A stretch of 31,664 nucleotides of DNA, taken from positions 1-31,664 of the forward strand of contig FR882122.1 of assembly GCA_000435635.1 (NCBI GenBank), given 5' to 3'. Positions 15,688-24,589 of the stretch are shown one piece after another. This DNA comes from Prevotella sp. CAG:1320. Its GTDB lineage: Bacteria > Bacteroidota > Bacteroidia > Bacteroidales > Bacteroidaceae. Positions within the stretch are counted from its first letter, which is position 1. Each line of letters starts with the position of its first letter. Position numbers and translations under genes: made by a program. The notes beneath the pieces were generated by a model. That model made no database searches, was not told the origin of the DNA, and saw only the letters and a list, made by a program, of their open reading frames with translations.

Positions 15688-16620
15688 TCAATCGGGCATC
15701 AGGAAATTGATGACACCTTCCTCTACCTGGATGGTGTAACGCCCCACGGGCGTGGAGATAAGCCTGCCGTCCACTCCCACTGGGGCATAGGGAGCCTCCT
15801 CTATGATTACCTCGCGGGTGCGATAGGGATGCACGCTGCGATGGTTGAGGAACTTACCCCGCCAAAACAGGTAAATGCCCTCGAAGAGCTGGGTCATCTT
15901 GGGGTGATAGACGAGCGAAACGTCCAACAGCCCATTGTAGGGCACGGCATTGGGCGTTTGCCCATAACCCAAGGCGTTGCCCACGCAAAGAGTCATCACC
16001 TTGCGGCGTATCACGTCGGTATTGATCTTGACGCGCATCCTATACTCCATGCGCTGGAATATCATGAGAATAAACGAGAAAAGGAACGACAAGGCGCGGG
16101 CGCCAAACAAATGGCGCATACGACGGCGCAACCCCATGATGGAGGCTATCAGGCCAATGTTTACGCAGTTGGCGAAATAACGATGGCAATGCTCCCCTTT
16201 CTTGTTGGTGTAACGCAAGCAGCCAAGGTCTATCTTGCGCACCCGGCGCTTCTGGAGACCTGCCACCAGCGTGTCCCATTCTCCTTCCTTCATGCCCCAG
16301 AAGTGGGCGAAGTCATTCATCATGCCATTGGGAATAATGCCCAGCGCGACTTGTTCCCTGGTTTCCTGTCCCGCTTCCATCAAGCAATTGACCGCGTCAT
16401 TGAGGGCGGAGTCTCCTCCCACCAGCACGATAGTCTTGTAACCATTGTTGATGAGCATCTTCACCAGCCTTTCCACGCTGTCCACGTTTTCGCTCTGCAC
16501 GTAATCGTAGTCCACGCCATGGGCATCGAGCACCCTTCTTATCTTCGCCCAGCGGTTCTTGTCCCTCCAGCTGTGTTTGGGACAATAGAGCACGCCCCAC
16601 TTATTCTCATTTACCGCCAT
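15688..16620 (-). CDS. Diacylglycerol kinase-like lipid kinase
   Basis: A 310-residue cytoplasmic or peripheral enzyme of the DAGK catalytic family (YegS/DgkB type), expected to phosphorylate a lipid such as diacylglycerol or a sphingoid base with ATP. The nucleotide-loop motif is present in changed form, IVLVGGDSALNDAVN instead of GGDGTxNEVxN, followed by LGIIPNGMMNDFA (usual: PxGTxNDFA). A C-terminal beta-sandwich is indicated by LDVSLVY and GVDGRL. Its ATG lies 3 bp after the miaA stop, so the two are co-translated. Sphingolipid-making Bacteroidales make a sphingoid substrate possible, but that is speculation; the substrate cannot be read from the sequence. Confidence 0.85.
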   Translation of the reverse strand: MAVNENKWGVLYCPKHSWRDKNRWAKIRRVLDAHGVDYDYVQSENVDSVERLVKMLINNGYKTIVLVGGDSALNDAVNCLMEAGQETREQVALGIIPNGMMNDFAHFWGMKEGEWDTLVAGLQKRRVRKIDLGCLRYTNKKGEHCHRYFANCVNIGLIASIMGLRRRMRHLFGARALSFLFSFILMIFQRMEYRMRVKINTDVIRRKVMTLCVGNALGYGQTPNAVPYNGLLDVSLVYHPKMTQLFEGIYLFWRGKFLNHRSVHPYRTREVIIEEAPYAPVGVDGRLISTPVGRYTIQVEEGVINFLMPD

Positions 16621-16623
16621 AGT

Positions 16624-17550
16624 CTATCCTTTATTGAGTTTGATAATCGTGTTCACTTTCTCTTCCATGGGCATAGCCGCCTCTATCCAATGTATATGGA
16701 AGCCTCGACGCTCCATGCCCCTAAACCAAGTCATCTGCCGCTTGGCGAACTGATGGATGGCTATCTCCAAATCCCGGAACATCTCCTGATAGGTGCGCCG
16801 CCCCAAGACATACTCGGTAACGTACTTATATTCCAGCCCGTAATAAAGTATATCCTCTGCGGGTATTCCCCTTTGGAGCAGGCCCTTGACCTCTTCCACC
16901 ATGCCTTGCTCCAGTCTTTGGCGCAGGCGGCGGGTAATCTTCTCCCGTCGGGCATCCCTGTCTATGGCCACGCCGATAATCAAGGAAGGCACTGGGGGCA
17001 ATTCTCTTTCCGGCAAAGGATGCTCCAGGTTGTAGGTCTCTATCTCTATGGCGCGGATGGCGCGCTGTGCCGTGTCCACGTCGGAACGGTTGTGCATGTG
17101 GGAGCCAGTCTTCCGCTTCAGTTCTTCCAGCATGGGTGTCAGTTCCTCCAGGCTTTTATTCTCCAGCTGACGGCGAAGCGTCTCGTTTTGCGGAACGGGG
17201 GAAAGCTGGTAACCCTTGAGCACGGACTCTATATAAAGTCCTGTTCCTCCGCAGAGAATGGGCTGCTTTCCCCTACGCAAGATGTCTTGATAAGCGTCGT
17301 GAAAATCCTGCTGATACTGGAAGAGATTATACTTGGTGCCTGGCTCGCGGATATCTATCAAGTGATAGGGAACCTTACGGCCTTCCACCACGTAATCGGC
17401 CAAGTCCTTGCCCGTACCTATGTCCATGCCGCGATACACCTGCCTGCTGTCGGCACTGATAATCTCTCCATCCAGGCGATGCGCCAATGCCGCCGCCAGG
17501 CTTGTCTTGCCGCTGGCGGTAGGTCCCAATATCGTGATAAGTCGCTGCAT
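16624..17550 (-). CDS. miaA: tRNA dimethylallyltransferase MiaA
   Basis: MiaA transfers a dimethylallyl group to adenosine 37 of tRNAs that read codons beginning with U. The 308-residue protein has the P-loop GPTASGKT (residues 8-15), SADSRQVYRGMDIGTGK (acceptor and prenyl-donor pocket), YHLIDI, LCGGTGLYIESVLKG and, near the C-terminus, FAKRQMTWFRG, all typical of MiaA. Length is normal. Its promoter directly abuts the start codon, and the -33 box lies in the loop of the GAPDH terminator, so translation may begin on a leaderless or nearly leaderless message. The lipid kinase gene follows after 3 bp. Bacteroidales often carry two MiaA paralogues; this window shows one. Confidence 0.96.
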   Translation of the reverse strand: MQRLITILGPTASGKTSLAAALAHRLDGEIISADSRQVYRGMDIGTGKDLADYVVEGRKVPYHLIDIREPGTKYNLFQYQQDFHDAYQDILRRGKQPILCGGTGLYIESVLKGYQLSPVPQNETLRRQLENKSLEELTPMLEELKRKTGSHMHNRSDVDTAQRAIRAIEIETYNLEHPLPERELPPVPSLIIGVAIDRDARREKITRRLRQRLEQGMVEEVKGLLQRGIPAEDILYYGLEYKYVTEYVLGRRTYQEMFRDLEIAIHQFAKRQMTWFRGMERRGFHIHWIEAAMPMEEKVNTIIKLNKG

Positions 17551-17555
17551 AAGCG

Positions 17556-17586
17556 CGAATATACGAAAAAAAAGCCGTCCGACAAA
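17556..17586 (-). promoter_or_regulatory. miaA promoter embedded in the GAPDH terminator
   Basis: On the minus strand TTTG (plus-strand CAAA at 17583-17586), a 19-bp spacer, then TATATTCG (17556-17563). This fits the Bacteroidetes -33/-7 pattern, with one change (C for T) in the -7 box. The -7 box ends 5 bp before the ATG at 17550. Confidence 0.65.
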
Positions 17587-17597
17587 TGTCGGACGGC
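17566..17597 (-). terminator. Rho-independent terminator of the GAPDH gene
   Basis: GCCGTCCGACA (17574-17584) pairs perfectly with TGTCGGACGGC (17587-17597), and eight T residues follow on the minus strand (17573-17566). It lies 33 bp after the GAPDH stop. Confidence 0.93.
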
Positions 17598-17630
17598 CTA
17601 TTTTTAAATTTTGGGCTTACTATCTATAGA

Positions 17631-18881
<1,251 letters not shown>

Positions 18882-18905
18882 TCACATTAAAAGCAAACAA
18901 CAACT

Positions 18906-19334
18906 ATGGGGAAATTCGTAAAGGAATTCAAGGAATTCGCAGTGAAAGGAAATGCCGTTGACATGGCTGTCGGCGTTATCATCGGTGGCGCTTTTGGCAA
19001 GATTGTCTCCTCTATCGTCAATGACATCATCATGCCTCCTATCGGATGGATCATCGGTGGCGTGAACTTCTCTGACTTAAAGGTCACATTGCCTGCCGTG
19101 AAGATACTTGACTCTGGAGAAATGGCTTCCGCCACCATTAATTATGGTATGTTCCTGCAGACCATTATCGACTTCACCATCATCGCCCTCTGCGTATTCT
19201 TGCTGGTGAAGGGTATCAACAAGCTGGCCAAGAAAAAGGCAGAAGAGCCTGCCGCTCCTCCCACTCCTCCCGAGCCCAGCAATGAAGAGAAGTTGCTGAT
19301 GGAGATACGCGACTTGTTGAAGGAAAAGAAGTAA
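18906..19334 (+). CDS. mscL: Large-conductance mechanosensitive channel MscL
   Basis: MscL opens under membrane tension and saves cells from osmotic shock. The 142-residue protein starts [20 protein letters not shown], followed by TM1 with the glycine-rich pore motif [20 protein letters not shown] (about residues 20-40) and MPPIG. A periplasmic loop and TM2 ([20 protein letters not shown], about 78-97) follow. The end is a proline-rich link and an acidic/basic C-terminal helix ([16 protein letters not shown]), the typical pentameric bundle. Length and motifs are normal. It is monocistronic, reads away from GAPDH and converges with guaA on a shared terminator. Confidence 0.97.
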   Translation: MGKFVKEFKEFAVKGNAVDMAVGVIIGGAFGKIVSSIVNDIIMPPIGWIIGGVNFSDLKVTLPAVKILDSGEMASATINYGMFLQTIIDFTIIALCVFLLVKGINKLAKKKAEEPAAPPTPPEPSNEEKLLMEIRDLLKEKK

Positions 19335-19388
19335 GAAATAAAACATGTCTTTACCGCCCCTAAAAGAGGAACAAGACATAGCTCACGA

Positions 19389-19425
19389 AAAATGGCGCGC
19401 TGCCTAATGGACAGCGCGCCATTTT
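19389..19425. terminator. Bidirectional terminator between mscL and guaA
   Basis: AAAATGGCGCGCTG (19389-19402) and CAGCGCGCCATTTT (19412-19425) are perfect 14-bp inverted copies around a 9-nt loop, with T-rich sequence on the exit side of each strand. It lies 18 bp after the guaA stop and 54 bp after mscL. Confidence 0.93.
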
Positions 19426-19443
19426 CGTATATGCGGGAATCAA

Positions 19444-20988
19444 TCACTCCCACTCTATCGTCGAAGGCGGCTTGGAGGAAATGTCATAGCAAACGCGGTT
19501 GACTCCTCGCACCTTGTTGATAATCTCGTTGCTTACCTTGGCCATGAAATCATAGGGCAAGTGCGCCCAGTCTGCCGTCATGGCATCTTGGCTGGTAACG
19601 GCGCGCAGGGCAACGGGATGCTCATAGGTGCGCTCGTCACCCATCACGCCCACGGAACGAATCGTGCTAAGCAAGACGGTGCCCGCCTGCCACACATGGT
19701 CATAAAGCGAAGAACCGTCGGGCATGGTGTAATTGTGCATGTGCTCAATGTAAATGTCATCGGCATCCTGCAAGATGCGCACCTTCTCACGGGTGATGTC
19801 GCCCAATATGCGCACGGCCAAGCCTGGTCCTGGGAAGGGATGGCGCTTGATAAGCCTTTCAGGCATCTGCAACTGGTAGCCCACACGGCGCACCTCGTCC
19901 TTGAAGAGCCACTTCAAGGGCTCGCAAAGCTTCAGGTGCATCTCCTTGGGCAGTCCGCCCACGTTGTGATGGCTCTTGATGACCATGCCCGTAATGCTGA
20001 GACTCTCAATGCGATCGGGATAGATGGTGCCCTGAGCCAGCCACTTGGCATCGGTAATCTTCTTGGCCTCGGCGTTGAACACCTCCACGAAATCACGGCC
20101 AATAATCTTGCGTTTCTGCTCTGGGTCGCTCACGCCCTCCAAGTCCTTGAAGAACTTGTCGCTAGCGTCCACGCCTATCACGTTGAGTCCCAATCCTTGA
20201 TAAGCCTCCATTACCTTCTGGAACTCGTTCTTGCGCAACATGCCATGGTCTACGAAAATACACGTGAGATTGCTGCCAATAGCCTTGTTGAGCAGGGTGG
20301 CGCACACCGATGAGTCAACGCCGCCACTGAGACCAAGTATCACACGGTCGTTGCCCAGTTGTTCCTTCAACTCGGCCACAGTACTTTCCACAAACGAAGC
20401 CGCGCTCCATTCCTGCTTGCTGCCGCAGATATCTACCACGAAGTTGCGCAACAGCGTGGTGCCTTGCGTGGTATGGAACACCTCTGGGTGGAACTGTACC
20501 GCCCACATGGGACAGCTATCACTGGCATAGGCGGCATACTTCACGTCGGCCGTGCTGGCTATGACGTGGCAGTCAGCGGGCAGGGTAGTAATGGTATCGC
20601 CATGGCTCATCCACACCTGGGAATCCTGTTCAAAGCCCTTGAAGAGCGGATTGGCATTGTCGAAAGACCGCAAATGGGCACGGCCATACTCTCGGGTATT
20701 GGTCTTCTCCACCTTACCGCCCAAGGTGTTTGCCATAAACTGAGCGCCATAGCAAATGCCCAACACGGGCAACTTACCCAGGAACTGCCCCAGGTCTACC
20801 TTGAAAGCCTCGGGATCATGCACGGAGTAAGGAGAACCGCTCAAGATGACTCCTATCACCGAGGGGTCGTCCTTGGGAAACTTGTTGTACGGAAGAATCT
20901 CGCAGAACGTATCCAGCTCGCGCACTCGGCGACCTATGAGTTGCGTGGTCTGCGAACCGAAATCGAGAATGATAATCTTCTGTTGCAT
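19444..20988 (-). CDS. guaA: GMP synthase (glutamine-hydrolysing)
   Basis: Converts XMP to GMP with ATP and glutamine, the last step of guanine nucleotide synthesis. The 514-residue protein has an N-terminal class I amidotransferase with nucleophile elbow [11 protein letters not shown] (Cys about 79) and WAVQFHPE. The ATP pyrophosphatase domain has LSGGVDSSV (about residue 220), and the C-terminal dimerisation domain ends in PPSTIEWE. All are typical. It starts 33 bp after the MurU-like gene with no room for a good promoter, so it is probably the last gene of that run, although internal promoters upstream cannot be excluded. Confidence 0.97.
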   Translation of the reverse strand: MQQKIIILDFGSQTTQLIGRRVRELDTFCEILPYNKFPKDDPSVIGVILSGSPYSVHDPEAFKVDLGQFLGKLPVLGICYGAQFMANTLGGKVEKTNTREYGRAHLRSFDNANPLFKGFEQDSQVWMSHGDTITTLPADCHVIASTADVKYAAYASDSCPMWAVQFHPEVFHTTQGTTLLRNFVVDICGSKQEWSAASFVESTVAELKEQLGNDRVILGLSGGVDSSVCATLLNKAIGSNLTCIFVDHGMLRKNEFQKVMEAYQGLGLNVIGVDASDKFFKDLEGVSDPEQKRKIIGRDFVEVFNAEAKKITDAKWLAQGTIYPDRIESLSITGMVIKSHHNVGGLPKEMHLKLCEPLKWLFKDEVRRVGYQLQMPERLIKRHPFPGPGLAVRILGDITREKVRILQDADDIYIEHMHNYTMPDGSSLYDHVWQAGTVLLSTIRSVGVMGDERTYEHPVALRAVTSQDAMTADWAHLPYDFMAKVSNEIINKVRGVNRVCYDISSKPPSTIEWE

Positions 20989-21021
20989 GTTGTTGATATT
21001 TAGGATTGATGTTATACCTTA

Positions 21022-21771
21022 TTATATATAATAGGTGTCGCCAAGACTTTCGGCAAACCTGTCCGCCTCGGACAGAGTGTCCAGCTTCCCCACGTCCATC
21101 AAACGCAAGTCTTGACTCACATGAGCGCGAATGTCCGCCTTGTCACACGCTTGGAGATAAAAGTCCATGATGCCGAACTTCTCTGGAAAGTTTTCCATCA
21201 AGGGAAGCAAACGGGGAGAGACCACATGGATGCCGGAAAAAGCGTATCGATGGAGAGCGCCTATGTTCAGCGACGGATAGGGGGAACGTATCTCGCCCGT
21301 GGCGATATTCGTCCATCCTCTCAGTCGGTAGTCTTCATCGAAGAGCAAATAACGTTGTGTTTTCCGTTCGCTCACCAGCAAGGTAGCATCCGCCTCCCGG
21401 GAATGGTCGTAGAAACTCGTCAGGTCTACGTTGCTCAAGATATCCACGTTGTGGAGCAAGACGGGGCTGTTCGCATTGAAGAGCGGGAAAGCCTTGCGCA
21501 GTCCGCCTCCCGTGTCAAGCAATTGGGCGGTCTCGTCCGAGATAGACAAATCCAGCCCGAAATTGTCGTTTGCCCGCAGGAAATCGATGATTTGTTGAGA
21601 GAAGTGGTGCACGTTGACCACCACCCGCAGGAAAGCGCAAGCCTTCAATCGCAAAAGCACATGCTCCAGAAGTGGCCTGCCTGCCACGGGCACCATGGCT
21701 TTGGGCATGGTGTCGGTCAATGGCTTGAGCCTGGTGCCCAAGCCCGCGGCGAATATCATGGCTTGCCTCAT
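21022..21771 (-). CDS. MurU-like sugar-1-phosphate nucleotidyltransferase
   Basis: A 249-residue nucleotidyltransferase with the signature AAGLGTRLKPLTDTMPKAMVPV at the start, followed by EHVLLRLK and HHFSQQIIDFL. The metal and sugar region is DTGGGLRKAFPLF plus LLHNVDILSNVDL. The nearest functional model I know is MurU, which makes UDP-MurNAc from MurNAc-1-phosphate after the kinase AmgK. Here an AmgK-type kinase is encoded two genes upstream, so the pair fits recycling of cell-wall amino sugars without the usual de novo steps. A mannose-1-phosphate or glucose-1-phosphate substrate cannot be excluded from sequence alone. It is followed by guaA after 33 bp. Confidence 0.82.
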   Translation of the reverse strand: MRQAMIFAAGLGTRLKPLTDTMPKAMVPVAGRPLLEHVLLRLKACAFLRVVVNVHHFSQQIIDFLRANDNFGLDLSISDETAQLLDTGGGLRKAFPLFNANSPVLLHNVDILSNVDLTSFYDHSREADATLLVSERKTQRYLLFDEDYRLRGWTNIATGEIRSPYPSLNIGALHRYAFSGIHVVSPRLLPLMENFPEKFGIMDFYLQACDKADIRAHVSQDLRLMDVGKLDTLSEADRFAESLGDTYYI

Positions 21772-21834
21772 CTCTTACGGGTTATAGGGTTTCCATGCGC
21801 GAAGATAGTCATTTCCCGCGAGATACGCAACCCC

Positions 21835-22044
21835 CTACCCTTCCTTTTTCCGCTTTGGCCGATTGAAATAGGCCGCGATGTCGTTGCCGTACTTCCCTTT
21901 CACCCGCAACAAGGTAATCAATACCGCGAGCACTATCGCGTTGACGCACGCTTTCCGCCAATGCAGCTCTTCACCGAACAGAAGGGTGATGAGAGCGATA
22001 ATCATGAAGCACGCCAGTCCACTCTCTATAAACCAGCGGAGCAA
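21835..22044 (-). CDS. Small two-helix membrane protein (start uncertain)
   Basis: About 70 residues with two hydrophobic helices (GLACFMIIALITLLFG and VNAIVLAVLITLL) and a very basic tail (YFNRPKRKKEG). The frame has no ATG. It is open back to a TTG at 22221, which would overlap the AmgK-RapZ gene by about 150 bp. I show the TTG at 22044, 23 bp after that gene's stop; a CTG at 22050 is also possible, nearer to an AGGAG sequence at the junction. The family is unknown to me. It is placed between kinase and nucleotidyltransferase, mirroring another two-helix protein upstream of the kinase. Confidence 0.6.
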   Translation of the reverse strand: MLRWFIESGLACFMIIALITLLFGEELHWRKACVNAIVLAVLITLLRVKGKYGNDIAAYFNRPKRKKEG

Positions 22045-22067
22045 CTCCAGGGCGATTCTCTTTCTCC

Positions 22068-23630
22068 TTATACCGCTTCCTCCTCTTTCTCCACGGCGGG
22101 CAACACTTGATTGATATTTTGCTCGCGGTGGATGACATGCACCTCTATGCCAAACTTGTCGTGGATATGCTCGGCCAGGTGTTGCGCGCTGTAGACACTG
22201 CGGTGCTGCCCGCCCGTGCAACCAAAGCTGAACATCAGGCTGGTGAAGCCGCGCTGGATGTAGCGGCGCACGTGATGGTCGGCCAGCTTGTATACGCTGT
22301 CCAGGAACTGCAGTATCTCGCCATCATCTTCCAGAAAGCGGATGACGGGCGCGTCCAGTCCCGTGAGCTTCTTGTATGGCTCATAGCGGCCAGGGTTGTG
22401 GGTGCTGCGGCAATCAAACACATAGCCACCGCCATTGCCCGAAGGGTCTTCCGGTATGCCCTTGCGGAAGGAAAAGCTATAGACCCTTACCACCAAGGGG
22501 CCTTTGCCGTCATACTTGGAATAGGTGGCGGGGCCGTCTTGCGGGTGGGCGGGATAGATGTTCTTTTCGGTGGTCTTATAGCCATCGAAGCGATTGGCGG
22601 CCGGTTGCTCTATCAAGGCGAACTGCGGCAGTTCGGTGAGTCGCTTCAGCACTTCCATTAAGTAAGGATAGGGGAATACCTTCTCGCCCATGGCCAACAA
22701 ATCCCGCAAATTCCGCATGGCGGGAGGTATGCTCTCCAGGAAGTGCCGCTTACGCTCGAAATAGCCCCTAAAGCCGTAAGCGCCCAACACCTGCAGCGTG
22801 CGGAAGAGCACGAAGAGGCTCAACCTGTTGACAAAATGGCGCACGGAAGGCACTTCCACGTAATGCTTCAGCGACTGATAGTATTCCCAAACCAGCTTGC
22901 GACGCAGCTTGAAGGAATAGTGGGCGGAAGCCTGCCAGAGGAAAGAGGCCAGGTCGTAATAGAAAGGTCCCTTCCTGCCACCCTGAAAGTCTATGAAATA
23001 AGGATTCCCAGCGGCGTCGAGCATGACGTTACGCGACTGGAAGTCCCTGTACATGAAGCTTTCCATGGACTCGGAAGTCAAGTCCTTGGCCAGGAGACGA
23101 AAGTTGGCTTCCAACTTCAACTCATGGAAATCCAGCTCCGAAGGCTTCAGGAAACAGTACTTGAAATAGTTGAGGTCGAAGAGCACGCTGTCCGCGTCAA
23201 ACTCCGGCTGCGGATAGCAGTTGCTCCAATCCAGCCCGCGGGCGCCTCTTATCTGCAAGTTGGGCAATTCACGGATAACCCTCGCCAAGAGTGCCTTCTC
23301 TCGCTGGTTGTATCGGCCTCCCGCCTCACGGCCTCCCTTGATAGCGTCAAAAAGCGACAAGCTGCCAAGGTCTGTCTGCAAATAGCACAATTCATCCTCG
23401 CTCACCGCCAATATCTTGGGCACAGGCAACTGACGCAGGGAGAAATGATTGGACAAATACACAAAGGCGTGGTCTTCCTCCACGCTCGTGCCCAACACGC
23501 CTATCACGGTAGACCCGTCATGCCCCGTCAAGCGATAATACTTGCGATTACTGCCCTGCAAGGGGAGCGGAGCCACCTGGGCAGGCTCCTGGCCCGCCCA
23601 CTGGGCATAGAGTTTCAGCAGCCTATTCAT
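22068..23630 (-). CDS. AmgK-type sugar kinase fused to a RapZ C-terminal domain
   Basis: A 520-residue fusion. Residues 1 to about 330 are an aminoglycoside phosphotransferase-type kinase: QGSNRKYYRL (nucleotide loop), the catalytic YRDFQSRNVML and the metal site FIDFQGGRKGPFYYDLASFL. AmgK of this family phosphorylates MurNAc or GlcNAc at the anomeric carbon. Residues about 380-515 match the C-terminal domain of RapZ: VYSFSFRKGIP, GGYVFDCRSTHNPGRYEPY, LTGLDAPVIRFLE and FSFGCTGGQHRSV. The RapZ P-loop ATPase half is absent and the kinase stands in its place. In E. coli this RapZ domain binds RNA and glucosamine-6-phosphate. The gene starts inside the end of a small membrane protein gene (8-bp overlap) and leads towards a MurU-like gene. 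Sensing plus phosphorylation of amino sugars is inferred. Confidence 0.88.
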   Translation of the reverse strand: MNRLLKLYAQWAGQEPAQVAPLPLQGSNRKYYRLTGHDGSTVIGVLGTSVEEDHAFVYLSNHFSLRQLPVPKILAVSEDELCYLQTDLGSLSLFDAIKGGREAGGRYNQREKALLARVIRELPNLQIRGARGLDWSNCYPQPEFDADSVLFDLNYFKYCFLKPSELDFHELKLEANFRLLAKDLTSESMESFMYRDFQSRNVMLDAAGNPYFIDFQGGRKGPFYYDLASFLWQASAHYSFKLRRKLVWEYYQSLKHYVEVPSVRHFVNRLSLFVLFRTLQVLGAYGFRGYFERKRHFLESIPPAMRNLRDLLAMGEKVFPYPYLMEVLKRLTELPQFALIEQPAANRFDGYKTTEKNIYPAHPQDGPATYSKYDGKGPLVVRVYSFSFRKGIPEDPSGNGGGYVFDCRSTHNPGRYEPYKKLTGLDAPVIRFLEDDGEILQFLDSVYKLADHHVRRYIQRGFTSLMFSFGCTGGQHRSVYSAQHLAEHIHDKFGIEVHVIHREQNINQVLPAVEKEEEAV

Positions 23631-23832
23631 CCCCGCGCCTCTCCTTGCGCCGCTTGAGCTTATTGTCTAAATCTTGCGCGAAATGATCGCCCAGCAAGAG
23701 CAGCAACATGACACCTGCCGTAAACAGCAAGGAGCCAAGAGCCGTCATGCCCAACAACCGCGAAATGATGACCAGTCCCGCTATGACCAACAGGAACACA
23801 AAGGCCTTTTTCCAGTCTATTTCTACTTTCAT
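23623..23832 (-). CDS. Small two-helix membrane protein, first gene of the AmgK-RapZ run
   Basis: 69 residues: a short acidic/basic start (MKVEIDWKK), two hydrophobic helices (AFVFLLVIAGLVIISRLLG and LGSLLFTAGVMLLLLLGDH) and a very basic cytoplasmic tail (NKLKRRKERRGDE). The family is not recognised. Its end overlaps the kinase start by 8 bp, so translation is coupled. A TAAGTTCG promoter-like box ends only 4 bp before the ATG, so the message may be leaderless. Confidence 0.75.
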   Translation of the reverse strand: MKVEIDWKKAFVFLLVIAGLVIISRLLGMTALGSLLFTAGVMLLLLLGDHFAQDLDNKLKRRKERRGDE

Positions 23833-23836
23833 ATCG

Positions 23837-23844
23837 CGAACTTA
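23837..23844 (-). promoter_or_regulatory. Possible -7 box abutting the start codon
   Basis: TAAGTTCG within TTTTTCGTAAGTTCGCG, the same layout as before miaA. The box ends 4 bp from ATG 23832. A -33 TTTG at the right spacing is not seen. Confidence 0.4.
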
Positions 23845-23937
23845 CGAAAAATCAGCGGAATATTTGCCTAATTTCGCCTTTATATCCTCAAATTTGCTTA
23901 AATTCGCAAGAGAATCCACATTCACTCAGGACAATAT

Positions 23938-24589
23938 ATGAAGTTTAACATAACGCGAGTTCGACGAATTCCACTTTATGTGCGCAGCCCTGTTATCACC
24001 AAACTGTAGAGACGCATTCTTGCGTCTCAGCCAGCTGCCAAGTCTTCGCGACAGGCGACTTTATCCGGCTATCTTGCTTGCCGAGACGCAAGAATGCGTC
24101 TCTACAACTTTTCGTCGAACTCACGTTAACATAAAAAGCTCAGAAAAAAGCAAGAGAAGCCCAGAACTGACAGCCAAGGCGTTGAGCGTGTGGGAAGCGT
24201 CTGTGCGTGCCTCCCACCACTTCCTGACGAAAACGGACATCACCAGGCTGGCCCCGCAAGCCGAGGAAGCCTTGCGGCAAATAGAGACCTTATGGATAGT
24301 GGAGGACGGGCAACACCCCGTCGGGTTCATGGGCGTGCAAGAGCGGAAGATAGAGATGCTCTTTCTCCATCCCGACTATTTCCGCAAGGGACTGGGCAAA
24401 GAACTCGTACAACGGGCGTTTGACGAATTGGGCGTTGAATTCGTAGACGTAAACGAGCAAAATCCCGCCGCCAGGATGTTTTACGAGCGAATGGGCTTCA
24501 AGGTATGCAAGCGAGACGAGACAGACAGCGAGGGCAACCCGTTCCCGATATTGGAAATGAAAAGAACCAGAAAACCATGCCACAAATAA
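23938..24589 (+). pseudogene. GNAT acetyltransferase gene split near codon 5 by a MITE-like element
   Basis: The C-terminal 150 residues are a GNAT N-acetyltransferase: VWEASVRASHHFLT near the start, GFMGVQERKIEMLFLHPDYFRKGLGKELV (acetyl-CoA loop), then VDVNEQNPAARMFYERMGFKV. The natural start is at ATG 23938, with AGGA 8 bp upstream: ATG AAG TTT AAC ATA A. The element then intervenes. Removing it together with one copy of the 9-bp direct repeat TTAACATAA gives a continuous frame MKFNIKSSEKSKRSPEL leading into the GNAT body. As it stands, the frame from 23938 stops at a TAG (24005-24007). The insert adds 181 bp (not a multiple of 3). An ATG at 23978, inside the element, is in frame with the body and could allow some expression. 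DUF3267 overlaps its end by 13 bp. Confidence 0.88.
23954..24125. mobile_element. MITE-like element, 172 bp, with nested inverted repeats
   Basis: The ends are CGCGAGTTCGACGAA (23954-23968) and its inverse with one mismatch (24111-24125). TTAACATAA flanks both sides (23945-23953, 24126-24134), a likely target-site duplication; because both flanks share TAA, the exact split between terminal repeat (15-18 bp) and duplication (3-9 bp) is ambiguous. Inside is a perfect 24-bp inverted repeat (24005-24028 and 24083-24106). Each arm is itself nearly palindromic (GAGACGCA-TTCT-TGCGTCTC). It has no transposase gene, so it would depend on one supplied in trans. A third copy of the terminal repeat is at the right window edge. 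Confidence 0.85.

Noticed and set aside
15658..17607. 649-codon open frame on the plus strand opposite miaA and the lipid kinase
   Set aside because: It is an antisense frame over two clear genes; the protein shows no fold or motif and is full of His/Leu runs typical of a reverse-strand shadow.
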